DNA of 64,000 nt, from NCBI GenBank assembly GCA_016936555.1, contig JAFGXR010000004.1, positions 24,888 through 88,887 of the forward strand. The letters are read 5' to 3'. Below, in pieces: positions 34,025 to 41,830 of this stretch. The stretch is from Spirochaetales bacterium. GTDB taxonomy: Bacteria; Spirochaetota; Spirochaetia; DSM-2461. The translations under genes were made by a program, and so were the position numbers. Positions within the stretch are counted from its first letter, which is position 1; every line of letters starts with the position of its first letter. The notes below the pieces were generated by a model. It was not told where the DNA came from, did not search any database, and was given only the letters and a program-made list of their open reading frames with translations.

Positions 34025-35146
34025 TTATCTTTCCTGTTCAAACCTGCTGAACAGATCGTATTCCCTGATTTCCGCGCCCTCTCTGTCCCCTTTGAGAACG
34101 GGGGTCTGAAAAAGCTTCTCCACAAACATGGAAGCGGCTCCGTATGCCGTATCGAGCTCGTCGGTCCGGGGGAAATTCACCTTGAAGGACGTTCCGGACA
34201 TATGCTTCTCCACGTGACTCCGGAACCTGGTAAAATGACCGCCGAAAAAAATCTCTCCCGGATCGAAAACATTGAAAATGGGAATGAGAAAGTTGAAGAG
34301 CTTATCGAGATATATTCCCAGCGCCTTTTCATCAATTTCCCAGCCGGTCCCGCTCTGCCTGTAAATATTGGCGGCGTCGCGCGATAAAAGATCCTCAGGC
34401 AGCTCTCCGGCAGCGGACCCGGAGCCGTAATACACTTCGCCGCCCAGAACGATTCCCATACCGATCTCGATTTCCTCGGGAGCTTCCTCCCCCTCGAGCC
34501 GATGAAGTTTCCAGATGATGTTGAGAAAGTTATCGAGCCTTCTCTCTTTATTCCGTTCCAGCTGTCCCCAGGCGCAGCAGTTGGCGTCGTTATCGATAAT
34601 AACGGGAACAGGGAATTTCCCCTCGGCTTCCCGGTTGAAATCCAGTTCGCGAATATGGAGAGATGTTGCTTTACGGACAAAACCCTGTTCTGTATCGACT
34701 ATGGCAGGTATGCCTACGCCAATTCCGATGAGGGGAACAGGCATTTCATTTATGTCATTCTCAAGGAGACTGTAGATTCGCAGTATCGTTTCCACAAGCC
34801 CCATGAATTTCATATCGCCCCTCCACTCTTTCAGAATCTCTCCGTTGAGATTCGTCAGAACGGCGCTGAAGGAACTGTTCTGAAGATCGATCCCCAGAAT
34901 CGAGCCGAAATTCTCATTGATGCCCAGAAGAACGGGGCGTCGTCCCCCTTTAGACGGCGAGCTTCCCTCGGAAAGGACCTTGACGATAGACATCTCCAGA
35001 AGCGGATTAACCAGATTAGTAATTGTAGACCGATCCAGTCCCAGCTGCCGGGAAATCTCAATCCGGCTTATCCCGCTGCTCACTCTAAGTGTCTGTAAAA
35101 CATGGGATCTGTTGACAATCCTCTGCAACTGTTTGCTGTCGGGCAT
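34025..35146 (-). CDS. ROK-family transcriptional regulator (NagC/XylR type)
   Basis: 373 aa from ATG 35146 (AAGGAG six bases upstream; a GTG seven codons earlier is inside a hairpin arm). Winged HTH at the N-terminus (ISRIEISRQLGLDRSTITNLV). The ROK sugar-binding domain follows with GIDLQNSSFSAVLTNLNGE, VIDNDANCCAWGQ and GIVLGGEVYYGSG. The ROK zinc motif CxCGxxGC and the usual GH histidine are missing and DxGxT is altered, so sugar kinase activity is doubtful and it is read as a repressor only. It likely controls its own operon and the divergent gene. Confidence 0.9.
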   Translation of the reverse strand: MPDSKQLQRIVNRSHVLQTLRVSSGISRIEISRQLGLDRSTITNLVNPLLEMSIVKVLSEGSSPSKGGRRPVLLGINENFGSILGIDLQNSSFSAVLTNLNGEILKEWRGDMKFMGLVETILRIYSLLENDINEMPVPLIGIGVGIPAIVDTEQGFVRKATSLHIRELDFNREAEGKFPVPVIIDNDANCCAWGQLERNKERRLDNFLNIIWKLHRLEGEEAPEEIEIGMGIVLGGEVYYGSGSAAGELPEDLLSRDAANIYRQSGTGWEIDEKALGIYLDKLFNFLIPIFNVFDPGEIFFGGHFTRFRSHVEKHMSGTSFKVNFPRTDELDTAYGAASMFVEKLFQTPVLKGDREGAEIREYDLFSRFEQER

Positions 35147-35160
35147 CGGCGCTCCTTGCT

Positions 35161-35199
35161 CCGGCACGGACCTGATCCGCCGGGGTAATACCGTGCCGG
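35161..35199 (-). promoter_or_regulatory. Long inverted repeat in the ROK gene leader
   Basis: CCGGCACGG (35161-35169) and CCGTGCCGG (35191-35199) are perfect 9-bp arms 21 bases apart, inside the predicted mRNA leader and ending just before AAGGAG of the ROK start. May be an RNA hairpin gating translation or a spaced operator. Confidence 0.55.
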
Positions 35200-35227
35200 T
35201 CGGGACTGATGATTACGACAAGCACGT

Positions 35228-35246
35228 TTGTTTATTAAATCAACAA
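35228..35246. promoter_or_regulatory. Near-palindromic operator, candidate ROK binding site
   Basis: TTGTTTATTAAATCAACAA: 8 of 9 base pairs around the centre are symmetric. It overlaps the expected start point of the ROK promoter (near 35244), a classical place for autorepression. AT-rich TTTATT/AATAAA-type palindromes are typical for NagC/XylR regulators. Confidence 0.65.
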
Positions 35247-35250
35247 TGTA

Positions 35251-35279
35251 AATATATACCTTTTCAGTTTTTTTGACAA
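35251..35279 (-). promoter_or_regulatory. Promoter of the ROK operon
   Basis: Minus strand TTGTCA (plus 35274-35279), 17-base spacer, TATATT (plus 35251-35256). Its -35 element shares five bases with that of the divergent promoter. Confidence 0.75.
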
Positions 35280-35301
35280 GAGAAAAAGTAAACAGTATTT
35301 T
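35273..35301 (+). promoter_or_regulatory. Promoter of the UDPGP-type gene
   Basis: TTGACA (35273-35278), 17-base spacer, TATTTT (35296-35301). Start expected near 35308, which excludes the GTG at 35311 as a start codon and favours ATG 35344 behind AAGGAG. Confidence 0.82.
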
Positions 35302-35343
35302 TATCTATTTGTGATATCCTTTCTGCAGAAGGAGAATGGAAAG

Positions 35344-36804
35344 ATGATGGAAAAATTTAAAAAAACCATTATAGACAGGGATCTGACACTGCAAATTCTC
35401 GATAAATACAACAGGGGCGAATACGATCATGTTGAGCCTGTCATAGCCGAATCGTTCCCTCCAGTGGATAATGAGACAATTATTGATATGAGCGGTTCCC
35501 CTTCCTATGAAGGCAGGACCGGTGAAATAAGCGCCAATCTCTTAAAATACGGAATCAATCCGGAGGATTTTATAAATCGGAATCAGGAAAAGTCGAAGCT
35601 TAATCAGACCGATCTCGAAAAAATCGGATCATTGCTTATGCCTTTTTATTCCTTCGGCATACTGAACGGAGGTTCCGCGACCTCCTACGCCGACACAAAG
35701 AAAAACAGAGCCTTCAGCAGGGAGCTTTTTAAACTGACCGAGAAGGAATTCCGGACTCTTGCCGAACTTTCGGTTGGCCGGGCCAAAGGGATCACGCCCG
35801 CCTTTCTCAATAGAGACGGAACAGCCGGACCTTCATTCATTGAACTGAAGATGAGGGCTCTTCTCATAGCAGGGGTTCCCTCTCTTTTTCAGATGACCAG
35901 CCACTTCAACAATGACTCGGTAAGAGAAACCTACAAGTCATACGAGAAAAGTCCTTTCCTGAAGGATCTGATCAGCCTGAGAGACAACAACATCTGCCGG
36001 GTCCGCACCGGAGTCCAGCCTCTTCTGGCCGCTTATACCCATAGCCGTTCCGGAAAAAAGAAAAAGCTTTTCGAACAGGAGAACGGTGAACTTCTTCCTC
36101 TTCCGGGCGGTCACGGCCAGTGTTTCATAACTTTAAAGGAGACCTTTTCCGAATTGCAGAAACAGGGAATCCGTTTTATTTCCATCGGCAATGTCGATAA
36201 CTCAGGCTATACTCCCGATCCCCTGAGCCTGGCCGTTCTGGCGCTGTCGGGGAAACAGGCCGGTTTCGACTTCTCCTACAAAACTCCTGTCGACGTAAAA
36301 GGAGGCGTTCTCGTCAGGGATCAGAGGGGATGTCTCAACTGCGCCGATCTGGGCGTGGCGATTGATTATCAGTTTGTAAAGGATGCCCAGGCGAGAGGCG
36401 AATCGATTCTGTTCAACTGCGCAACCGGTCTGTTCAATCTCGATTACCTTATGGATAATATCGACCGGATCATAGATTCTCTGCCGATGCGGTTCAGCGA
36501 TCAGGACAAGGATGCGGGACTCTACTCCCAGGCAGAACAGGTTACCTGGGAAGTGATCGGACTCCTCGACGATATTCTCATCTTTGCCGTTGATAAATAC
36601 GACCGCTTTCTGGCGGCCAAACTGATCATGGAAAATCTGATGACAAGCGGCATTAAAACCGATGACTACCCGGAAGACCTGAAAGAGCTCTCGGAGAAGC
36701 TGAGCACCGGGCTTGAAAAAAAACTCTCAACAGTCTACGGTCTGAAGCTGAATAAAGGCCGGTGGGAACCCCTTCCGGCTGATAAACTGGAGCTGAAGCC
36801 ATGA
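35344..36804 (+). CDS. UDPGP-type sugar-1-phosphate uridylyltransferase
   Basis: 486 aa from ATG 35344 (AAGGAGA eight bases upstream). [15 protein letters not shown] corresponds to the nucleotide-binding LxGGxGTRLG...K loop of eukaryotic-type UDP-glucose/UDP-GlcNAc pyrophosphorylases; [12 protein letters not shown] and [21 protein letters not shown] match the GxGD and VDN regions; VDVKGGVLV follows. Forms UDP-sugar from UTP and a sugar-1-phosphate. GlcNAc-1-P as substrate is suggested by the divergent amino-sugar operon only; glucose-1-P is equally possible. Shares four bases with hisI. Confidence 0.78.
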   Translation: MMEKFKKTIIDRDLTLQILDKYNRGEYDHVEPVIAESFPPVDNETIIDMSGSPSYEGRTGEISANLLKYGINPEDFINRNQEKSKLNQTDLEKIGSLLMPFYSFGILNGGSATSYADTKKNRAFSRELFKLTEKEFRTLAELSVGRAKGITPAFLNRDGTAGPSFIELKMRALLIAGVPSLFQMTSHFNNDSVRETYKSYEKSPFLKDLISLRDNNICRVRTGVQPLLAAYTHSRSGKKKKLFEQENGELLPLPGGHGQCFITLKETFSELQKQGIRFISIGNVDNSGYTPDPLSLAVLALSGKQAGFDFSYKTPVDVKGGVLVRDQRGCLNCADLGVAIDYQFVKDAQARGESILFNCATGLFNLDYLMDNIDRIIDSLPMRFSDQDKDAGLYSQAEQVTWEVIGLLDDILIFAVDKYDRFLAAKLIMENLMTSGIKTDDYPEDLKELSEKLSTGLEKKLSTVYGLKLNKGRWEPLPADKLELKP

Positions 36805-37133
36805 TAGATCCGGATTTTTCCAAACCGCAGGACGGCCTGCTTCCGGCCATAGCACAGGATTTTCAAACCGGAGAAATCCTGATGCAGGCCTATATGAATC
36901 GCGAATCCTGGGAGGAGACCCTTAAGTGCGGCTATGCGGTTTACTATTCGAGAAGCCGGAAAGAGCTCTGGAAAAAAGGAGCTACCTCGGGGCATCTGCA
37001 GGAGATAAAAGAGATCCGCCTCGACTGCGATTGCGATGCGATACTTCTCAAAGTCAACCAGATCGGCGGAGTGGCCTGTCACACCGGAGCCCGAAGCTGT
37101 TTTTTTAATATTGTGGTTCCTCTGAAAAAGTGA
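36801..37133 (+). CDS. hisI: Phosphoribosyl-AMP cyclohydrolase
   Basis: 110 aa, cyclohydrolase domain only (no HisE). Third step of histidine synthesis. [39 protein letters not shown] and [28 protein letters not shown] contain the zinc cysteines and metal-binding aspartates. It stands alone here without other his genes, cotranscribed with the UDPGP-type gene and overlapping the next gene by four bases. Confidence 0.95.
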   Translation: MIDPDFSKPQDGLLPAIAQDFQTGEILMQAYMNRESWEETLKCGYAVYYSRSRKELWKKGATSGHLQEIKEIRLDCDCDAILLKVNQIGGVACHTGARSCFFNIVVPLKK

Positions 37134-37621
37134 AAGAGCAGTACAGACAGATGCTCGACAGAGCCTCTTCGAAAACAGGAGAGACCTCGCGCTTCTTTAA
37201 AAAAATCAAGAAAATGAATAGTGCGGAACTGGATCGGCTCTTTCTGGAACGGCATATCCGGTACAGCGAAGAGATAGACTGCCTGGAATGCGCCAACTGC
37301 TGCAGAGGCACAGGTCCGCTGATACGGGAAAGGGATATCTCCAGGCTCTCCAGATCCCTTTCCATGAAGCCGAGGGATTTTACCGCAGCCTACCTGCAAA
37401 CCGATGATGAAGGTGATCTGATATTCAGGGAACTTCCCTGCCCTTTCATCGCCGGCAACAATTTCTGCATAGTCTACGAAGACAGACCGGCCGCCTGCCG
37501 CGAGTATCCCCACACGGACCGCCAGAAAATCGGAAAATATCTTGGACCGACTTTGAAAAATTACAGCATCTGCCCTATTGTCTATCTGGTTGTCGAAGAT
37601 CTGAAAAAAGCTATTCCTTAA
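37130..37621 (+). CDS. YkgJ-family cysteine-cluster protein, second copy
   Basis: 163 aa, GTG start at 37130 overlapping the hisI stop (GTGA). [15 protein letters not shown]..., [27 protein letters not shown] and CPIVYLVVE give the eight-cysteine YkgJ pattern. Role unknown. About 11 bases of its end overlap the convergent M23 peptidase gene. Confidence 0.82.
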   Translation: MKEQYRQMLDRASSKTGETSRFFKKIKKMNSAELDRLFLERHIRYSEEIDCLECANCCRGTGPLIRERDISRLSRSLSMKPRDFTAAYLQTDDEGDLIFRELPCPFIAGNNFCIVYEDRPAACREYPHTDRQKIGKYLGPTLKNYSICPIVYLVVEDLKKAIP

Positions 37622-39101
37622 GCTTATCGCCCTTTTCCAGCAGAGGATTTATCTGATCATAGGTGCCGAGCGGACCTGTTTCGCTACCGTACCGGCTGTA
37701 GATCCTGACTTCGAAATGAAGGTGGGGTCCCGTAGAACGCCCGGCTTCTCCTATATCGCCGATTTTTTCATCCCGGATGATTTCATCTCCGACTTTCCAG
37801 CCCGTCGGCTCATCCATATGGGCGTAGAATGTTGTCCATTTCACAGCCTGGGGATACTGATCGAGAACTTCATCAGTCATGATATGTTCTATCTCGACAT
37901 TCCAGCCGTAAACCGAATCGTAACTGATATCCCTGATGATTCCATCGGACACAGAGACAATGCTTCCCGGTTTGTCCGGCGCTCGGACTATAGCGTTATC
38001 GGGAGTGATATCTATTATGTTATTAATATTTATTATATCCACAGCGTAATGAGGCCTTGCCCCGCCTGTTCCGATGGGAGTGATTCTCTTCTCCATAAAA
38101 CCGCTTGAAACCATAAAACTCGCCCCGTCATTAAATCCGCCGTCCAGCCTTACCGGATAGACGAGACCGTCGAAGACGAGATTATAGGCTTCCAGAGTCT
38201 TTACATTTCCGGCATCGGTCGCCAGAAGAGTTTCCGCCTGATCTTCATTCTGGGGAAGACGGGAAACCTGATAGATGAGATCTCCGTATGTGGAAGCTGA
38301 TTCGACCTGAACGGCAATAAACTCGTAAGCCCGTTTACGTGAATAGTATTTATTGGGCAGCTCATCGGCCATGCGCCGGATATTGGAAGCCGTATTCTGC
38401 CGGCTGAAATAAAAAGCTTCCTTCTCCTGGGCTACGGACGCCTGGAGAGCCGTAAGTTCTCCCTGAACATCCTCAATGACACCGGATAAGTGGCTCAACG
38501 CCTCCCTGTTGCGGCTCGTCGATGTGTCGATGGAATTATCGAGTCCGTCGACGATGCGGGAAATTCTGCTGTAGCCGAAACTGTTAAAGATCAGAGCCGT
38601 GAAAAACCCGCAGACCAGAACCGCGGCGGCTATGAGCAGAACCGTATTATTGATTTTCCTGGAAGCGAATGATGAGGCTTGGGGAATAGGCCCGGAATGA
38701 CCAAGGGGAATATCGAGAACACTCTTTTTTTTATTTTTGAGGTTCATCAGTCTTTCAAGAGCATCGGCGAGCTCTCTTGAGACTGATCCACGGTCGAGTG
38801 TCAAGCCGTTTTTTTCGCTGTTGGAAACGGTCCATCCACCGTTTTTCGTAAAAATCCAGTTATAGGAAGTATGTCGGCTGTTATCTCCTGCGATTATATT
38901 TTCATGGAAAATAATCGTGTGAAGATCAACCCGGGTCAGGGCGTAAAGATAGGCACAGCTCCGGCCGTCCAGCAAAAGAGATGATTCGGATTTTCCGGAA
39001 ATAGAAACCTTTCCGTCCAGTATTATTGAAATCTCATCGATGACCTCAACAACCAGGTGGTCTTCAGCCACAGTCTCACTCCCTATAAATTTATAAATCA
39101 A
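37611..39101 (-). CDS. Membrane-anchored M23 peptidase (LytM/NlpD-type)
   Basis: 496 aa. About 135 N-terminal residues of unknown, probably cytoplasmic beta-rich domain; one membrane helix (~160-187, LLIAAAVLVCGFFTALIF); coiled-coil (~200-260); then the M23 domain with HYAVDI (HxxxD zinc ligands), FYAHMDEP and HLHFEVRIYS. Active-site residues are complete, so peptidoglycan endopeptidase activity is expected. Similar coiled-coil M23 proteins act in cell division or helical shape. Upstream of it lies the DAHP synthase gene on the same strand. Confidence 0.88.
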   Translation of the reverse strand: MIYKFIGSETVAEDHLVVEVIDEISIILDGKVSISGKSESSLLLDGRSCAYLYALTRVDLHTIIFHENIIAGDNSRHTSYNWIFTKNGGWTVSNSEKNGLTLDRGSVSRELADALERLMNLKNKKKSVLDIPLGHSGPIPQASSFASRKINNTVLLIAAAVLVCGFFTALIFNSFGYSRISRIVDGLDNSIDTSTSRNREALSHLSGVIEDVQGELTALQASVAQEKEAFYFSRQNTASNIRRMADELPNKYYSRKRAYEFIAVQVESASTYGDLIYQVSRLPQNEDQAETLLATDAGNVKTLEAYNLVFDGLVYPVRLDGGFNDGASFMVSSGFMEKRITPIGTGGARPHYAVDIININNIIDITPDNAIVRAPDKPGSIVSVSDGIIRDISYDSVYGWNVEIEHIMTDEVLDQYPQAVKWTTFYAHMDEPTGWKVGDEIIRDEKIGDIGEAGRSTGPHLHFEVRIYSRYGSETGPLGTYDQINPLLEKGDKLKE

Positions 39102-39161
39102 GATAAGTTATAATGAAGAGAATGAAAACTTTCCATAGCCTGAAGACTCTTTCGGGACAGA

Positions 39162-40205
39162 TTATTCCAATTTTTCAGCGACGGCCGCCAGCAGCTGTTC
39201 CGTTTCCTTCCATCCGATACATTCGTCCGTTATGGAAACGCCGTATTTTAAATCGCTGAGATTTTCAGGAATTTTCTGGCAACCTTCAAAGAGATTGCTT
39301 TCCAGCATAAATCCGCGGATCGAGGCCTTCCCTCTCAGTCTCTGATCGACGATATCCCTCAGCACCCGCTCCTGCCGTACCGATTTTTTTCCGGAGTTGG
39401 AGTGGCTGCAGTCGACGATGAGAGCCGGTTTCAGATCAGCTGTTTTCATAATCCTCTCCGCTTCCTCGATAGATTCCTCGTAGTAGTTGGGCCCCCGTCT
39501 GCCCCCTCTCAGGATCAGATGGCTGTCTCTGTTTCCCTTTGTCGTGAAGATACAGGTATCTCCGGACTGGTCTATTCCTATAAAGCTGTGGGAATAACGG
39601 CTCGACTTGATGCCGTCGACAGCTGTCTGGATCGAACCGTCCGTTCCGTTCTTGAAACCGACAGGCATGGAAAGTCCGCTAGTCATTTCCCTGTGGGTCT
39701 GAGACTCGGTCGTTCTGGCTCCGATAGCCGCCCAGGAGATAAGATCGGCCAGATACTGGGCCACAATAGGATCCAGCATTTCCGAAGCGGCAGCCAGACC
39801 GATGGAATTGATTTTTAAAAGAAGGCTTCTCGCTTCTTTCAAACCATCTCCGATCTGATAGGATCCGTCGAGATGGGGGTCGACGATCAGCCCCCTCCAG
39901 CCTATGGTCGTGCGGGGCTTCTCAAAATAAACACGCATGACGATGTAAAGCTTGTCGGCATATTTCTTTCTCAGAAGATTCAGTTTCTCCGCATATTCCA
40001 TGGCGGCTGCCGTATCGTGAATGGAACAGGGACCGACGATAGCCAGAAGCCGGTCATCCTCTCCAGCGAGAATCCTGGAAATTTCTCTGCGTGTGGTATG
40101 GACGAATTCCGCCAGATCCTCCGAAGCGGGATACAGTTCCTTCAGCTGTTTGGGCGGGATGAGCTTTTGAACTTCCGATATATTAACATTATTGAGTTTA
40201 TCCAT
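39162..40205 (-). CDS. aroF: 3-deoxy-7-phosphoheptulonate (DAHP) synthase, AroF/G/H type
   Basis: 347 aa class I enzyme condensing PEP and erythrose-4-phosphate, first step of the shikimate pathway. LLAIVGPCSIHD, MRVYFEKPRTTIGWRGLI, WAAIGARTTESQTHREM, GFKNGTDGS and IVDCSHSNSGK are conserved metal and substrate regions. AAGGAAT precedes ATG 40205. Which effector (Phe, Tyr, Trp) inhibits it cannot be told. Divergent from the GH3 gene with only 36 bases between. Confidence 0.96.
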   Translation of the reverse strand: MDKLNNVNISEVQKLIPPKQLKELYPASEDLAEFVHTTRREISRILAGEDDRLLAIVGPCSIHDTAAAMEYAEKLNLLRKKYADKLYIVMRVYFEKPRTTIGWRGLIVDPHLDGSYQIGDGLKEARSLLLKINSIGLAAASEMLDPIVAQYLADLISWAAIGARTTESQTHREMTSGLSMPVGFKNGTDGSIQTAVDGIKSSRYSHSFIGIDQSGDTCIFTTKGNRDSHLILRGGRRGPNYYEESIEEAERIMKTADLKPALIVDCSHSNSGKKSVRQERVLRDIVDQRLRGKASIRGFMLESNLFEGCQKIPENLSDLKYGVSITDECIGWKETEQLLAAVAEKLE

Positions 40206-40241
40206 TATGATTCCTTAAACTGAAAGTAATAAACCGAAACC

Positions 40242-41558
40242 ATGGAGCGTTCTGAATTGAACTCACTGAGAAACGGTATTATACCCCGATTTCTTCTTAT
40301 TTTAATCTTATTTTCAGGTTGTGCAACCAACCCCGATGTCAAAATTGACACAAATTCGAATCTTCCCATAGAAACAAAAGACATTTTACAGGAAAAACCG
40401 GATAAAATCACTCTACCTGAAGATCCCTATCAGGATCGGATAAAAAAAATATTGGATTCCATGACCCTTGATGAAAAGATCGGCCAGCTTTTTCTTATTT
40501 CCGTTCGAAACAGCTACAATGGTTCGAGAATGCTTGTCGCCGATGAGTATATGAAGAAGATAATCGAAACGTACAAACCGGGCGGAATCATTCTCTTTAC
40601 CATAAACTTTGACAATCCAGTCCAGACAAGGGATCTGATCAGGGGAACCCAGTCTTTGAGCTCCATTCCCCTTTTTATTGCCGTAGATGAAGAAGGCGGC
40701 AAAGTGGCCCGTCTGGGCAATACCGACAGGATGTCCGTGACCAAACTGCCTCCGGCCGCGGTGATCGGCCGCACAGGCAACAGAGAGTATGCCCGAATGG
40801 CTTCCCGGGTAATTTCCCGGGAGCTTAAAGCCTTTGGTTTCAATATGAATATGGCCCCTGTGGCTGATGTAAACACCAATTCCCTGAACCCCGTAATAGG
40901 GGACAGGACCTATTCAAGTGATCCGGAAAAAGCGGGAATCTTTGTAGCGGAAGTTGTGAGAACCATGTCGGATGAAAATATGATCTCCGTTCTGAAGCAC
41001 TTTCCGGGCCACGGCGATACGAGTTCGGACTCCCACATGGGGGATGTTGTTCTCCATCATCAAATAGACAGGCTGGAAAGTGTTGAGTTTGTTCCATTCA
41101 GAATGGGAATTGAAGCGGGAGCTGATGCGGTGATGACAGCCCATATTAAAATTCCCGACGTAACCGGCAATGATTTGCCGGCGACCATGTCCCCCATGGT
41201 CCTTCAGGGAATTCTCAGAGAGGAAATGGGATTCAAAGGCATTATAATCACAGATGCCATGGATATGGGTGCCGTTAAAAACTACTGGTCCGCCGATGAA
41301 GCTGCCGTTAATGCGATCAAAGCCGGCGCGGATATTATCCTCATGCCGGCCAGTCTGGAAGAAGCCGTCAAAGGTATTAAAGATGCGCTGGTTTCAGGAA
41401 CCCTGACTGAGGAAAGAATCAATGAATCGCTAAGACGGATTCTCAGAGTCAAATTGAAAAGAGGCATTTTTGATCAGAACCTCTCCGGTTCTGAACAGCT
41501 GATGGAGATAATCGGTACCCGGGAGCACAAAATGATTATTGAAACTATTGTAAATTAA
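40242..41558 (+). CDS. nagZ: NagZ-like GH3 beta-N-acetylhexosaminidase lipoprotein
   Basis: 438 aa from ATG 40242; TTG at 40257 with GGAG nine bases upstream may be the real start. Signal II peptide with lipobox LFSGC, so membrane-anchored outside the cytoplasm, unlike the cytoplasmic NagZ of enterobacteria. GH3 domain with KHFPGHGDTSSDSHMG (catalytic His and Asp of the NagZ subgroup) and the nucleophile in ITDAMDMGA. Would release GlcNAc from muropeptides or chitooligosaccharides. Ends in a strong terminator. Confidence 0.92.
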   Translation: MERSELNSLRNGIIPRFLLILILFSGCATNPDVKIDTNSNLPIETKDILQEKPDKITLPEDPYQDRIKKILDSMTLDEKIGQLFLISVRNSYNGSRMLVADEYMKKIIETYKPGGIILFTINFDNPVQTRDLIRGTQSLSSIPLFIAVDEEGGKVARLGNTDRMSVTKLPPAAVIGRTGNREYARMASRVISRELKAFGFNMNMAPVADVNTNSLNPVIGDRTYSSDPEKAGIFVAEVVRTMSDENMISVLKHFPGHGDTSSDSHMGDVVLHHQIDRLESVEFVPFRMGIEAGADAVMTAHIKIPDVTGNDLPATMSPMVLQGILREEMGFKGIIITDAMDMGAVKNYWSADEAAVNAIKAGADIILMPASLEEAVKGIKDALVSGTLTEERINESLRRILRVKLKRGIFDQNLSGSEQLMEIIGTREHKMIIETIVN

Positions 41559-41579
41559 AATCCGCCGGAAGAATTCCAC

Positions 41580-41614
41580 AGGTTAATGCGTAAAAGGCAT
41601 TAACCTTTTTTTTT
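41580..41614 (+). terminator. Terminator after the GH3 gene
   Basis: AGGTTAATGC (41580-41589), loop GTAAAAG, GCATTAACCT (41597-41606) and eight T. Perfect 10-bp stem. Confidence 0.93.
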
Positions 41615-41647
41615 GTTTTTTTAACATGATTTCTATACCAAAGAACA

Positions 41648-41771
41648 TTTTTCACATATTTTTTCGCGTTTTTCTCGATCCAAACTGACAACATCACCCA
41701 TTTTTAACCATTTTTTTAAAGAATCTTGATTTTTTATCCTGATTTTAACTATTTTTTCAACATTTTCATTT
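41648..41771 (+). promoter_or_regulatory. Phased T-tracts (curved DNA) upstream of ilvB
   Basis: Runs of four to seven T are centred near 41650, 41661, 41671, 41703, 41714, 41732, 41744, 41754 and 41764. Most steps are 10-12 bases or a multiple, so bends should add up. The array ends at the -35 element of the ilvB promoter. Confidence 0.6.
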
Positions 41772-41798
41772 GACTTTGAGCCATCACCTATCTATAGT
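41770..41798 (+). promoter_or_regulatory. Promoter of ilvBN
   Basis: TTGACT (41770-41775), 17-base spacer, TATAGT (41793-41798). Leader of about 26 bases with GGAGGG; too short for a leader-peptide attenuator or T-box. Confidence 0.82.
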
Positions 41799-41830
41799 AA
41801 GAAAATATCAAACATTTTTCGGAGGGAATC

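Noticed and set aside
35336..35347. Three-codon frame ATG GAA AGA TGA overlapping the start of the UDPGP-type gene
   Set aside because: The ribosome site ends one base before this ATG, too close for initiation; it suits ATG 35344.
40278..40283. TATAAT on the minus strand as -10 of the DAHP synthase promoter
   Set aside because: No acceptable -35 at 16-18 bases and it lies within the GH3 signal peptide codons; left out for lack of support.
41607..41830. T-box or leader-peptide attenuator for ilvBN
   Set aside because: The promoter lies only 33 bases from the start codon and the upstream T-rich DNA is not transcribed from it.
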